The notes under the pieces: model-generated
Seen by the model: the letters and a program-made list of their open reading frames with translations, nothing else
Databases searched by the model: none
Told to the model about the DNA's origin: nothing
In this document: piece after piece, positions 17,577-26,751 of the stretch
Numbering within the stretch: position 1 is the stretch's first letter
How the letters are laid out: each line of letters begins with the position of its first letter
From: Turicibacter bilis
Lineage (GTDB): Bacteria > Bacillota_I > Bacilli_A > MOL361 > Turicibacteraceae
Direction: 5' to 3'
NCBI RefSeq assembly: GCF_024499055.1
Contig: NZ_CP071249.1
Location: 1,155,001 to 1,219,000 of the forward strand
DNA length: 64,000 nt
Program-made: the position numbers and the translations under genes

Positions 17577-17686
17577 TTTTAGTTGGAGATTTAATTAGTT
17601 ATAGTATTGGAATCACTGCCGCGTTTAGACTAGACTATTTAGTAAACTTAGAAGTAAATAAACGAAAAGGAGTTGTATCGAAATAG
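17576..17686 (+). pseudogene. Possible 3' remnant of a membrane-protein gene
   Basis: Directly behind repeat array 3 a frame without a start codon encodes FLVGDLISYSIGITAAFRLD, then YLVNLEVNKRKGVVSK and TAG, followed at once by a terminator hairpin. This looks like the C-terminal end of a membrane protein whose upstream part was lost or displaced when the repeat array arrived. The parent family is not recognised. It could also be a chance frame. Confidence 0.35.
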
Positions 17687-17702
17687 ATACAGCTCCTTTT
17701 CG
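17663..17702 (+). terminator. Strong stem-loop terminator
   Basis: CGAAAAGGAGTTGTATC and GATACAGCTCCTTTTCG pair (one G-T) around a 6-nt loop. It overlaps the end of the putative gene remnant. Between it and the intron (about 17703-17962) nothing coding is seen. Confidence 0.75.
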
Positions 17703-17962
17703 TAATTCAAATAAAACGATGATTAATTAAATAATCTAACCCAATCCGCCTATATCCTTAAGCATTCATAGTTGTACCTCATCAACTAGTTCCACTAAAA
17801 CTACTATTCAATCAAACTGAATCTTTTTACTCTCTCCAACGATTGTTCTAACTAATCATACTATTTTCTTAGAGAGGCAAGTCTAAAACATACGTCACTT
17901 TTTTTAGCGATAGTCCCTCATTAAATGTTGAATTAACTTTCATTTCTTAAATAGGTTAACTA

Positions 17963-19844
17963 ATCGAGTAGGAGATAATTAATTAATTTAATCATCGTCC
18001 TCTCACACCACCGTACGTACGGTTCCGTATACGGCGGTTCTATTTTATCTCTAAATATGAACAGTTTGATAGTGGTCTAGTAGTGATACTAGACCTCTTC
18101 TTTTTAGTCTTTCATTCGTGATGGTTCGACATAAAATAAATGAGCGAGCGACTCTCGCATATCCTTTTCGGGTATTTGCCCATTCCCACGCCTTATCCTT
18201 ATCGATTCCCAACCTCATTAAACTTCTATATTTGGTTTGAACCTTCTTCCATTGTTTCCATATACACATTCTTAATCGGAATCGAATATTTTTATCTAGA
18301 TTTCCACATACCGTCCTCATCTTAGCGATTTTAAAATAATTCACCCATCCGATGATTAACTGCTTTAGTTTCTTCAGTCGATAGTCAAAACTCACACTCC
18401 AACTTCGTCGGGTGAGTCTTTTTAATTTCTCTTTCACTCTCATGATCGATATCTGGTGAGGTTTAGCTTTGAACTGATAGGCATTTTTATCCCAAAAGAA
18501 ACCGAATCCTAGAAATTTAATTCCACTTGGTCGCTCAACCTTACTTTTTGTCACATTGACTTTAAGACCTAGCGTTTCTTCAAGGTATTTCGTCATGCTT
18601 TTCATCACTCGCTTCGCTGCCTTCTCACTTTTCACTAGAATTAAACAATCATCTGCGTATCGGACAAAATTTAACCCTCTTGCTTCTAGCTCTTGGTCAA
18701 GTTCATTTAACATGATATTGCTCAGTAATGGGGATAGATTGCCTCCTTGTGGGGTTCCAATCACCGATTCTTTATATTCATCATCCATCATGACTCCACT
18801 GACTAAGAATTTTCGGATGAGTGAAATGACATCTCCGTCCTTAATCGTATTTGATATCAACCTCATTAACTTATCATGGTTGACTTTATCAAAGAACTTT
18901 TCTAAATCGATATCAACAATCCATGTATACCCATCATTCATGAATTCTAGACTTTTAATAATCGCCATTTCTGCACATCGTCCCGGTCTAAATCCATAGC
19001 TGTTTTCATGAAACTTTTCTTCATAGATAGGGGTGAGAACTTGAGCCATCGCTTGTTGAATGAATCGGTCAACCACGGTTGGGACACCTAAATTTCGCAC
19101 ACCCCCATCTGCCTTGGGAATCTCGATTCGTTTCACCGGTTTAGGTTGATACGAACGCGTACGAATTTGGTCCTTTATCTCTTCACCATTTTCTTTTAAA
19201 TAGTGTCCCAATTCATTAATCGTCATCCCATCCACTCCTGCCGCACCTTTATTACGCTTAACTTGTAAATAAGCTTGGTTTAGATTATTTGGGTGTAGGA
19301 TTTGTTTTAATAAATTCTCTGTGTTCATATTTGTTACCTCCATGAGTTTCGTAACCTTCCATCCATCGTATCTATTTTTTTTTTAGATATGTGTCTTATC
19401 ACCTAATGGTTAATTAGGAAGGTGCAAGTATCATTTCTTTAACGGATAAAATAGTTCGGTCCTTCGCTCCTTTTAGTTTTCACTAACTCTCTTCACTACT
19501 ACGACCTCGGCTGACTTCTTATATTCCATGTTTACCTCACGGTCAACCTTTGGGATAGAATATAAGACCTCCCCGGGTAAGGTGTATTATCTTCCCTTCC
19601 ATCTATCTGCCACATTTACAACATACATTTTTTTTCTGTGTAGTTATTGGACTTTAACTTGTTATGCAGTCTTATCCTTGTATCCTGCCTGATGTGATTC
19701 CTGTTCGTCAGACCAGAAGTTTGCCCACGGACTTCCTTCAGATTCCTCCTCGCAGAGGACACCCTTGTCTTAGGCTATGTACTTTCCGCTACTTGGACGT
19801 ACTCGGGACTTTAACCCGTTAGATAATACCCATGCCGGGCGCAC
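17963..19844 (-). mobile_element. Group II intron, probably bacterial class C
   Basis: On the minus strand the element begins at 19844 with GTGCGCCCGGCATGGGT, the canonical group II 5' end, and ends near 17963 with the domain V/VI region (GAACCGCCGTATACGG, CCGTACGTACGGTGGTGTGA) and a terminal CTACTCGAT. The intron-encoded protein lies in the domain IV region (18051-19328), and the unexplained 500 bases upstream of it are the ribozyme domains I-III. The 5' junction falls immediately after TTTTTAT of a terminator hairpin, the insertion habit of class C introns. The 3' boundary is accurate to a few bases only. Confidence 0.88.
18051..19328 (-). CDS. ltrA: Group II intron reverse transcriptase/maturase
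   Basis: A 425-residue intron-encoded protein that assists splicing and copies the intron into DNA. The reverse transcriptase core shows RNKGAAGVDGMT, IPKADGGVRNLGVPTVVDRF, NSYGFRPGR, VDIDLEKFFDKV, GTPQGGNLSPLLSNI and the catalytic FVRYADDCLIL. The maturase/thumb region follows (about 290-400), ending RRGLVSLLDHYQTVHI. No C-terminal HNH endonuclease domain is present, as in class C introns, which rely on target structure. GGAGGTAACAAAT supports ATG 19328; an earlier in-frame ATG five codons upstream overlaps that site. Intact frame, so the intron may be mobile. Confidence 0.96.
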   Translation of the reverse strand: MNTENLLKQILHPNNLNQAYLQVKRNKGAAGVDGMTINELGHYLKENGEEIKDQIRTRSYQPKPVKRIEIPKADGGVRNLGVPTVVDRFIQQAMAQVLTPIYEEKFHENSYGFRPGRCAEMAIIKSLEFMNDGYTWIVDIDLEKFFDKVNHDKLMRLISNTIKDGDVISLIRKFLVSGVMMDDEYKESVIGTPQGGNLSPLLSNIMLNELDQELEARGLNFVRYADDCLILVKSEKAAKRVMKSMTKYLEETLGLKVNVTKSKVERPSGIKFLGFGFFWDKNAYQFKAKPHQISIMRVKEKLKRLTRRSWSVSFDYRLKKLKQLIIGWVNYFKIAKMRTVCGNLDKNIRFRLRMCIWKQWKKVQTKYRSLMRLGIDKDKAWEWANTRKGYARVARSFILCRTITNERLKRRGLVSLLDHYQTVHI

Positions 19845-19874
19845 ATAAAAAGCTGTCCCTTTCGAGACAGCTTT
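19845..19874 (-). terminator. Terminator of the MsmX-type gene and insertion site of the intron
   Basis: On the minus strand AAAGCTGTC and GACAGCTTT pair around TCGAAAGG, followed by TTTTTAT. The intron's first base is the next nucleotide. Confidence 0.9.
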
Positions 19875-19914
19875 GGCTATATTTTAACGTGTGTATGTGT
19901 GTGTTCAAGTAAAA

Positions 19915-21015
19915 TTAGCGGATAACTTCTTCAGTTGCTACATCGAAGAAGTGGCATTTGTTCATGTCTAACGCTAACTCTAATGTATCTCCCATACGAA
20001 CATCAGAACGAGCATCTACTTTAGCAACTAATTGTTGCCCAGCTAAAGTTGTATACAGAATAGACTCATGTCCTAATAACTCTGCTACTTCGATTTCAGC
20101 TTTATATTTTGCTTCACTATAAGTATCTGCTACGATTGGTTCATCATGAATATCTTCTGGGCGGATACCGAAAATCACTTCTTTATTATCATATCCTTTT
20201 TGTTTTAACATATTAAATTTGGCTTCTGGAATACGGAATTTTAAGTTATCTGCAATAAAGTAACCATTTGCTACTTTACCATGAACGAAGTTCATTGCAG
20301 GAGATCCGATGAATCCACCAACGAAAACAGTTTTTGGATTATCATAAATTTCTTTTGGAGATCCGATTTGTTGAATTACTCCGTCTTTCATAACAACAAT
20401 ACGAGAAGCCATTGTCATCGCTTCTGTTTGGTCATGGGTAACGTAGATTGTAGTTGTCGCTAAACGCTCATGTAATTTGATGATTTCTGAACGCATGGCA
20501 ACACGTAATTTAGCATCTAAGTTTGATAATGGCTCATCCATTAAGAATACTTTCGCATCACGTACGATAGCACGTCCTAAAGCAACACGTTGACGTTGTC
20601 CCCCTGATAACGCCTTTGGTTTACGATCTAAGTATTGTTCAAGCCCTAAGATACGAGCCGCATCTTTCACACGACGATCAATTTCCTCTTTAGGAATTTT
20701 ACGTAATTTTAATCCGAATGCCATGTTATCATAAACATTCATGTGAGGATATAATGCATAAGATTGGAATACCATCGCGATATCACGATCTTTTGGCGCT
20801 ACGTCATTCATTAAGACACCATCGATATAAAATTCCCCTTTAGAGATTTCCTCTAGCCCCGCAATCATACGTAATGTTGTTGACTTCCCACATCCTGATG
20901 GTCCAACGAATACGATGAATTCTTTATCTGCAATATCTAGATTGAAATCTGTTACAGATGGATTTGGATTGTTCTCATAAATTTTATAAATGTTTTTCAA
21001 TTTTAATTCAGCCAT
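19915..21015 (-). CDS. Multi-sugar ABC transporter ATPase (MsmX/UgpC family)
   Basis: A 366-residue ATPase that energises carbohydrate ABC importers such as those for maltodextrins. Walker A is [13 protein letters not shown] (about 37-49), the signature [17 protein letters not shown] (about 134), Walker [17 protein letters not shown], and the switch His is in [14 protein letters not shown]-terminal MOP-like regulatory domain spans about 240-366. It is encoded without permeases, as is usual for MsmX, which serves several importers. Its promoter overlaps a 19-bp inverted repeat. It fits the glucan-degrading enzymes of this window. Confidence 0.94.
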   Translation of the reverse strand: MAELKLKNIYKIYENNPNPSVTDFNLDIADKEFIVFVGPSGCGKSTTLRMIAGLEEISKGEFYIDGVLMNDVAPKDRDIAMVFQSYALYPHMNVYDNMAFGLKLRKIPKEEIDRRVKDAARILGLEQYLDRKPKALSGGQRQRVALGRAIVRDAKVFLMDEPLSNLDAKLRVAMRSEIIKLHERLATTTIYVTHDQTEAMTMASRIVVMKDGVIQQIGSPKEIYDNPKTVFVGGFIGSPAMNFVHGKVANGYFIADNLKFRIPEAKFNMLKQKGYDNKEVIFGIRPEDIHDEPIVADTYSEAKYKAEIEVAELLGHESILYTTLAGQQLVAKVDARSDVRMGDTLELALDMNKCHFFDVATEEVIR

Positions 21016-21044
21016 TTTTAATTCCTCCCTCTTGGTATAGGTAA

Positions 21045-21073
21045 ATTATAGAATGAAAGCGATTAACTTTCAA
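21045..21073 (-). promoter_or_regulatory. Promoter of the MsmX-type gene with overlapping operator
   Basis: On the minus strand TTGAAA and TATAAT are 17 nt apart. The palindrome TGAAAGTTAATCGCTTTCA (21054-21072) covers the -35 edge and most of the spacer, a classic repressor position. It resembles, but does not strictly fit, a catabolite-responsive element; a LacI-family protein is the likely ligand. Confidence 0.7.
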
Positions 21074-21127
21074 TAAACAACTTGCACTCATTTTAATCAT
21101 ATAACTTGTGCACCTTGTATATAACGT

Positions 21128-22018
21128 TTACATATTACTTTTTAATTCGAGGTTTTTTATCAAAATATAGGCTACAATGGCATGTTTAAACTCTTTCACA
21201 TTAAGTCCCGTTACTTGAATAAATCGTTCTAATTTGTTCATGAACGTATTGCGATGCATGTACAAGGCTTTCGCCCCCATCGATAAATTAAAGTTATTGT
21301 CTAAATAAGACTTCACTACTTCCACAAGATCATAAGATAACCTTTCAATCTTTTGCGCCAATTGGTTAAATCCATCGTAATCATTAATAGTTAAAATCAT
21401 ATATTGTAATAGAAGTTCTTGTTGTTCCATAATAAGAACTTGACGATTTCGATACTTTTGATAGAGATTAAATTCTTTTAGAAAAGCCTCAGAGATTTGA
21501 TCATCAATCGAGTAATCGACCGTCTTATAAAGATTCGTATAATAATAGAAATCTTCGTTGATTGCTTTTGCAATTTCTTCAAATTCTTCCACGTCATATT
21601 CATTTCGTTTGGTAAAATCAAGAATGACACCATATTCACGATCAATAAATAAAACAATGAATTTCTGATTAAAGCTTTTAATTAATTGATCAAATTCAAT
21701 TTTTGTGTCCGAATCAAAATTATGGTGGAAAAAGATAAATCGTACTTCATCGTATGGATGAACCATCGTCTCTAGTAATTTTGTCTTTCCATATAACAAT
21801 AACTCTAACCAAAATAACCTTTTTTGTTGATCAAAATCAACAGAGACAATCTCATCAAATAATAAGGATAGCAATTTTTTTTCTGATGTCGGAACATTTT
21901 TCTTTATGCCAATCAAATGATTCCCTTCATCTTTGAACCAGTAATAATCATTTGGATAGTCTGGCATCTCATCAATAATACATTTTTCTTTATAAAGTTC
22001 TTTTATTTGTAAAAGCAT
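21128..22018 (-). CDS. PucR/CdaR-type helix-turn-helix regulator
   Basis: A 296-residue protein with a C-terminal HTH_30-type domain (about 240-290: YLDNNFNLSMGAKALYMHRN, then TFMNKLERFIQVTG), the arrangement of PucR and CdaR activators. The N-terminal 230 residues are not recognised and contain no GAF or PAS signature I can see; they may be a sensor domain. The HTH is of the type that often responds to purines, sugars or diacids. It lies upstream of, and in the same orientation as, the MsmX-type gene, so a role in carbohydrate control is plausible but unproven. Confidence 0.75.
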   Translation of the reverse strand: MLLQIKELYKEKCIIDEMPDYPNDYYWFKDEGNHLIGIKKNVPTSEKKLLSLLFDEIVSVDFDQQKRLFWLELLLYGKTKLLETMVHPYDEVRFIFFHHNFDSDTKIEFDQLIKSFNQKFIVLFIDREYGVILDFTKRNEYDVEEFEEIAKAINEDFYYYTNLYKTVDYSIDDQISEAFLKEFNLYQKYRNRQVLIMEQQELLLQYMILTINDYDGFNQLAQKIERLSYDLVEVVKSYLDNNFNLSMGAKALYMHRNTFMNKLERFIQVTGLNVKEFKHAIVAYILIKNLELKSNM

Positions 22019-22146
22019 ATAGCATCCCCACTTCTCCCCTCATAGTATATATTAAGTATATCATTTTTTAGATGCTGACAACATAATAGTTTCGACTGTG
22101 TGAACGATAAAAAAACGATTTACGTTAATAACAAAGGAGGTCCGTT

Positions 22147-22440
22147 ATGCCAAGAAGTATTACAATGGCTCAATTGAGTCAAATCATGAGTACGAATCCG
22201 GTCATTATTGATATTCGTGATCCTTATCAGTATGCTCAGTTTCACCTTCCAACAGCGGTTAATATCCCCTATCAAACTCTCGTCATGTATCCTGAGCGCT
22301 ACTTAAATTTGCGAGATACCTATTATTTAATCTGCGCTCATGGGGGTGAAAGTTATCGAGCATGTATGATGCTTGAACCAGCTGGATATAAAGTGATCAG
22401 TATCGCAGGTGGCTATACAAATATGCGATACCGCTATTAA
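22147..22440 (+). CDS. Rhodanese-like domain protein
   Basis: A 97-residue single-domain rhodanese. The N-terminal part reads NPVIIDIRDPYQYAQFHLP and AVNIPYQTL, and the active-site loop is ICAHGGESYRACMML with the catalytic Cys at about residue 61. Such proteins carry persulfide sulfur and are often linked to tRNA thiolation or sulfide detoxification. GGAGG precedes the ATG closely. It is divergent from the PucR-type gene and convergent with the pseudouridine synthase operon. Confidence 0.9.
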   Translation: MPRSITMAQLSQIMSTNPVIIDIRDPYQYAQFHLPTAVNIPYQTLVMYPERYLNLRDTYYLICAHGGESYRACMMLEPAGYKVISIAGGYTNMRYRY

Positions 22441-22445
22441 ACATA

Positions 22446-22477
22446 AAAAGTGAGTCCTCACGGGACTCACTTCTTTT
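22446..22477. terminator. Bidirectional intrinsic terminator
   Basis: AAGTGAGTCC and GGGACTCACTT pair around TCAC, with A and T runs outside, between the convergent rhodanese and RluD-like genes. Confidence 0.88.
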
Positions 22478-23345
22478 AGATTGAAAAACGTTTGGGAAGA
22501 TCTGTTTGAAATTCATACGTTTCTTTTGTAATTGGGTGAATAAAACGGACATAATAGCTATGCAATAAATGGCCATCTTCTAAAATTAGTGCTTGATCAT
22601 CATACAGTGTATCTCCAATCAAGGGATGTCCTAAATAATCCATATGGACACGAATTTGGTGTGTTCGTCCCGTTTCAAGTTCACATTCAATGAGTGTATT
22701 TTCACCTTGTCTTTCAATCACACGATAATGCGTGACTGCATGATCTCCATCTTCACGAACCCCACGTTTAACGTTTCCCTCTTGCAATCTACCAATTGGA
22801 GCTTCGACTGTGCCTGAAATCGTGAGATGACCTTTCACAAGGGTATAATATTTTCGTTTAATTTGCTTCACATCTTTTGTCATTAAATGATGAATATGAC
22901 GATATTTTGCCACAACTAATAAGCCTGATGTATCCCGATCAAGTCGATTAACAAAATGAATCGTGGATTCAATTTTTTGTTGATTATAATAGTGAACTAG
23001 CGCATTGGCTAACGTTTCATATGGATGCCGAATCGATGGAATGGTCGGAATGCCTGCTGGTTTATTCACCACCAATAGGTAATCATCTTCAAAGATAATA
23101 TCAAGTGGCAACTCATAAGGAGCTAATCCAGCACTTCGTTCTTCTGGCGGAAAAATAATCTTTAGCTCATCGTTTGTTTGTAAGACATAGCGAACCGTTT
23201 GATGCTCTCCATTCACTTGCAAATCTCCTCCACGATGCTTCGTGGCGACAATCGCTTTTTTAGAAATTTCTTGTTTCTTTAAAAAATTTAAGATCGATGT
23301 TCCGTGTTCTTCTGGTTTAATCGTGTAAGTTAAAGTCAAACTCAT
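22476..23345 (-). CDS. RluA/RluD family pseudouridine synthase (YjbO type)
   Basis: Isomerises uridine to pseudouridine in rRNA or tRNA. The 289-residue protein has an N-terminal S4-like region (about 10-70), the segment LLVVNKPAGIPTIPS, the catalytic HFVNRLDRDTSGLLVVAK with the invariant Asp, and ETGRTHQIRVHMDYLGHPLIGD. AGGAGT upstream sets ATG 23345; the 24 extra in-frame codons further upstream overlap nadK and are rejected. It is the last gene of relQ-nadK-rluD, the same order as yjbM-nadF-yjbO in Bacillus. Confidence 0.93.
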   Translation of the reverse strand: MSLTLTYTIKPEEHGTSILNFLKKQEISKKAIVATKHRGGDLQVNGEHQTVRYVLQTNDELKIIFPPEERSAGLAPYELPLDIIFEDDYLLVVNKPAGIPTIPSIRHPYETLANALVHYYNQQKIESTIHFVNRLDRDTSGLLVVAKYRHIHHLMTKDVKQIKRKYYTLVKGHLTISGTVEAPIGRLQEGNVKRGVREDGDHAVTHYRVIERQGENTLIECELETGRTHQIRVHMDYLGHPLIGDTLYDDQALILEDGHLLHSYYVRFIHPITKETYEFQTDLPKRFSI

Positions 23346-23355
23346 GTCGGTACTC

Positions 23356-24153
23356 CTATAAGAAATGTTGCTTGACGCGTCCCCAGAAAAGTCCATCACG
23401 ACGTTTAATGAAAGCAACGGAACGTTCTGATAGGGTCACTTTAATTTTTTGAATATTTTGATATGATTCATATAAATGGTCACGAGTAATCGTCACATCA
23501 GCAAAGTTTTCTGATTGAAGTGTCACGACTTGCTCTTGCGGAATAATTAATGGTGATCCAATTGTACGAAACACATTATTATTAATCGATGCAATCTCGG
23601 TCATTTGGAACGCTTTTAAGCTAGGATAAATAATCGCTCCCCCTAATGATTTATTATACGCTGTACTTCCCGTTGGGGTTGACAGACAGACACCGGTTCC
23701 ACGAAACGATTCAAAAAACAAATCATCAATGGTCACATTTAAATGCTGCGTTCGATAAGCATTTAAAAGCGTCATTTCATTAAACGCATATAATTGATGG
23801 CAAACTTCACTTTCGGAAGCTACAGACTCACAAAGGACGATGGACAATAATGGATGATGATTGATGTTTGAGTGTTCTTGTTTTAAAAACTCCACAAGCT
23901 CATCTAACTCATCAGGTAACCAATCTGTGTAGTAACCTAAGTGACCCGTATGAATCCCGATAAATTTAACCTTCTCAATTTGATTCAGATAATGATGGAC
24001 CGCATGTAAAACGGTCCCATCTCCACCAATCGTTAAAACAATATCAGGTTCTTGATCATTTAATTCGATTTGTTCTTGTTGCAATTTTAACATGAGTTGC
24101 TCTTTGACTTGTTGAGACTGCTCACGCTCATTCGCATAGATTGCTACTTTCAT
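23356..24153 (-). CDS. nadK: NAD kinase
   Basis: Phosphorylates NAD to NADP. The 265-residue protein has the GGDGTVLHAVHHY motif (about 43-55), FIGIHTGHLGYYTDW, NEMTLLNA and the glycine-rich TPTGSTAYNKSLGGAI (about 150-165). It starts 1 nt after the relQ stop codon, so translation is probably coupled. AAGGAG precedes the ATG. Alarmone synthesis and NADP supply in one operon is conserved across Firmicutes. Confidence 0.96.
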   Translation of the reverse strand: MKVAIYANEREQSQQVKEQLMLKLQQEQIELNDQEPDIVLTIGGDGTVLHAVHHYLNQIEKVKFIGIHTGHLGYYTDWLPDELDELVEFLKQEHSNINHHPLLSIVLCESVASESEVCHQLYAFNEMTLLNAYRTQHLNVTIDDLFFESFRGTGVCLSTPTGSTAYNKSLGGAIIYPSLKAFQMTEIASINNNVFRTIGSPLIIPQEQVVTLQSENFADVTITRDHLYESYQNIQKIKVTLSERSVAFIKRRDGLFWGRVKQHFL

Positions 24154-24154
24154 G

Positions 24155-24847
24155 TTAATCTCCTTTATGCTTTTTAATTAAATAATCTTCATTTAACGTC
24201 ACTAGGCTAGCAGGTGGTTCAACCACTCTAAACTCATCGGATTGACGTTTTTCAAATGTTTTCTGTGCCTCCGCAATTTCATCACGAATCTCTGACATCT
24301 GACCATCCAACCAAGCAGCAGCTTCAGCCGCTTGTTTTAATCGCTCTTTAATTCCTTCTGGAATTTGTCCTTCATATTTATAGTTTAATGAATGTTCAAT
24401 ACTCGCCCAAAAGTTCATTGCAAGCGTTCGGATTTGAAATTCAACCATAACTTTTTTCATCCCATCAATCGTTTCTAAATGATAATAGGCATGAATATGA
24501 TACGATCGATATCCACTTGCACGTTGATGTAAAATGTAATCGCGCGTCTCAACAATTTCTAAGTCTTGACGTTTTTTTAATAACTCAACCACCATGTAAA
24601 TATCTTCAACGAACTGACAGTTAATACGAATTCCGGCAATATCGTATACTTTATCAATTTCCTGAATTGATAACCCCATACGGTCCAATTTATCCAGTAT
24701 ACTCGAGATCGTTTTAATACGACCATCTACAAATTCAATCGGAGAGTGTAATCCCTTCGTTTTATATTGTTGGCGGATTCCGCGTAAGTTTATTTTTAAT
24801 TCTTGTAAGGCTAATTCATACGGCTCAAAAAAACTTAACCAATCCAT
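24155..24847 (-). CDS. relQ: Small alarmone synthetase (RelQ/YjbM)
   Basis: Makes (p)ppGpp from ATP and GTP/GDP without a hydrolase domain. The 230-residue protein contains the synthetase core: GRIKTISSILDKLDRMG, VYDIAGIRINCQF, ILHQRASGYRSYHIHAYY, VEFQIRTLAMNFWASIEHSLNYKYEG (positions about 130-155, only partly quoted), and an EAAAWLDGQM helix. AGAGGTG sets ATG 24847; longer in-frame starts lack a site. First gene of the relQ-nadK-rluD operon and divergent from the CYTH gene, as in Bacillus. Confidence 0.94.
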   Translation of the reverse strand: MDWLSFFEPYELALQELKINLRGIRQQYKTKGLHSPIEFVDGRIKTISSILDKLDRMGLSIQEIDKVYDIAGIRINCQFVEDIYMVVELLKKRQDLEIVETRDYILHQRASGYRSYHIHAYYHLETIDGMKKVMVEFQIRTLAMNFWASIEHSLNYKYEGQIPEGIKERLKQAAEAAAWLDGQMSEIRDEIAEAQKTFEKRQSDEFRVVEPPASLVTLNEDYLIKKHKGD

Positions 24848-24977
24848 TAAATTCACCTCTATTTCTTCACTTTGATTTAATCTGTTGTCTCTCACTCAAC
24901 TTATTTTATAAATATTTTCTTCACTCATTGATTATATCATGTCTTTGCGTCATAATTAAATAGAGGTGAGATTGTTT

Positions 24978-25553
24978 ATGTCTACAAATCTGGAAATTGA
25001 ATTTAAAAACATGTTAGATGAAAATGAATATCATGAATTATTAAATTATTTCTCAATTCATGAAGAGCAAATTTGGACACAAAAAAATGTCTACTTTGAT
25101 ACGCTATCTCATGATTTAAAACGCCAACAAGCGGCTCTTCGCGTACGAGTAAAAAATAACACGTATGAGTTAACATTAAAAACGAAAGCAGAAGTCGGTC
25201 TACTTGAGACAAATCAAATGATTACAAAAGCAGACTACAAAACATTTAAACATGATCATCAACTCGTAAAAGGACCTGTTTACGATGCCTTAGTTGAGTT
25301 AGGAATTCATGTAGATGAATTACGCGTCATGACGGATTTAACAACGAAACGTGCTGAAGTTCCTTATGAAAATGGACTTCTTGTCCTAGATAAAAGCTTC
25401 TATGGTGAAGTGATTGATTTCGAACTAGAATATGAAGTTAAAGATTATCATGAAGGATTAAAAATCTTTAACCATTTATTAAATAAACATAATATTCCGA
25501 CGCGCCCCGCTGAAAATAAAATTAAACGCGCCACAGCCGCCGCTAAAAAATAG
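24978..25553 (+). CDS. CYTH domain protein (YjbK type)
   Basis: A 191-residue CYTH protein (triphosphate tunnel fold). It starts with the diagnostic EIEFKNMLDENEY and shows YFDTLSHDLKRQQAALRVRV, YELTLKTKAEVG, VLDKSFYGEVIDFELEYEV and RPAENKIKRAT, the charged residues that line the tunnel and bind triphosphate and metal. Members hydrolyse or cyclise triphosphate substrates; the exact substrate of the Firmicutes group is uncertain. GAGGTGAG sets ATG 24978; a GTG four codons upstream lies inside that site. Located next to relQ as in Bacillus. Confidence 0.9.
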   Translation: MSTNLEIEFKNMLDENEYHELLNYFSIHEEQIWTQKNVYFDTLSHDLKRQQAALRVRVKNNTYELTLKTKAEVGLLETNQMITKADYKTFKHDHQLVKGPVYDALVELGIHVDELRVMTDLTTKRAEVPYENGLLVLDKSFYGEVIDFELEYEVKDYHEGLKIFNHLLNKHNIPTRPAENKIKRATAAAKK

Positions 25554-25555
25554 GA

Positions 25556-25589
25556 AAAGCTAGCTTCTAAGGTAGAAGCTAGTTTTTTT
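25556..25589. terminator. Terminator between the CYTH gene and coiA
   Basis: CTAGCTTCT and AGAAGCTAG pair around AAGGT, followed by seven Ts on the plus strand. It overlaps the last codons of the convergent coiA. Confidence 0.88.
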
Positions 25590-26706
25590 GTTGCAGCCAA
25601 AGTTGACCTAATTGCTCATCCTCTATTAAATAAGGTTCAAGCTGTAAGTATAAATGTGGTTTCTTAATATATTCATAATAGCCAAATTGCTCACGAATCA
25701 TACCAAACATAGATAATAACTCTAAATATTTTTTCAAAGCTAACCATGTGTGCTGTGACTCTTTTAATCGATAATGAAGTCTTAACTTTTGGCGGATTTC
25801 TGATAAAGTAAACACCTCATGTTCTTCATAATTAGACATGATACATAAAACAACATACGCCTGCCAAATAAAGAGTGGCTTCTCGTATGCAACCTCTTCA
25901 ATCGGCCAGCCAACAACTGATGGTAATAAAGATAAATTAATTAAAAAAGGCGCACACATTCTTAAAAGAGCATATTCTTTTCGTTGATAACCTGCATATT
26001 TTTGACATCGAAATTCTTTCTTAATGGCTAACCATTCACTTAATCGCTTTTGTTTATACGCTTGTGGTGGGAAGAGTAGTTGATCTAACGATAAAAATTT
26101 CAAGGGAATAGATTCAATCGTTCCTTCAACTTCTTTTTGATTTAACCAAACAAGATGATCAAAAAAAGTAAGGGTTTCAGTGAGAACATTAAAATGAATT
26201 AATCGATTTCCCTTTTGAAGTCGCATAACTTGATTTAATAAATAAGTGTGTGACCTTTCCTGAATATCACGGATAAAAATCCAAATCACCTGAATGCCTG
26301 ACTGACAGTAATCTTTATTTCGCTGTTCAAAGAGCTCTGGTGTCATCAGACTTTTTTGAATTTCAAACACATATTTTTGCTGATTCCATTCAAAGTAAAT
26401 ATCTGCAATCCGATTAACAGCTGACAATCGATATTCAAGCTGTACGGAGGTCGCTCCTTGATTGATTAACCACTGTGATAATACGAGCTTACTTAGCTGA
26501 TGGGCTTCACTTTCATGGGTATGACTATCGTAATCACAAGGAGCTATATGGGAAAAATGCGCCCTTCTTTTTGGACCCTGTTTAAAAATAACAGGAGAGC
26601 CGCAATACGGGCACTCATAATTTGAACTAAGTTTTAGTTGTGCAAGTTCCTTTTTTGGAATTTGTGTTAAATCAACGAGTTGGTTATTTTGTTTTGCTGT
26701 TAACAT
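25579..26706 (-). CDS. coiA: Competence protein CoiA-like nuclease
   Basis: A 375-residue CoiA family protein, in other Firmicutes needed for natural transformation after DNA entry. The N-terminal part has the zinc-finger-like YECPYCGSPVIFKQG and RRAHFSH; the nuclease core (PD-(D/E)xK type) is RIADIYFEW...YVFEIQKS, about 108-130. The C-terminal 200 residues are helical. GGGTGA sets ATG 26706. It lies in the spx-coiA-yjbK neighbourhood found in Bacillus. Presence of coiA hints at a competence programme, though no other com genes lie here. Confidence 0.88.
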   Translation of the reverse strand: MLTAKQNNQLVDLTQIPKKELAQLKLSSNYECPYCGSPVIFKQGPKRRAHFSHIAPCDYDSHTHESEAHQLSKLVLSQWLINQGATSVQLEYRLSAVNRIADIYFEWNQQKYVFEIQKSLMTPELFEQRNKDYCQSGIQVIWIFIRDIQERSHTYLLNQVMRLQKGNRLIHFNVLTETLTFFDHLVWLNQKEVEGTIESIPLKFLSLDQLLFPPQAYKQKRLSEWLAIKKEFRCQKYAGYQRKEYALLRMCAPFLINLSLLPSVVGWPIEEVAYEKPLFIWQAYVVLCIMSNYEEHEVFTLSEIRQKLRLHYRLKESQHTWLALKKYLELLSMFGMIREQFGYYEYIKKPHLYLQLEPYLIEDEQLGQLWLQQKN

Positions 26707-26751
26707 ATTAATCACCCACTTTAACTTACGCAAAAAAGGGTGAATTTCTTT

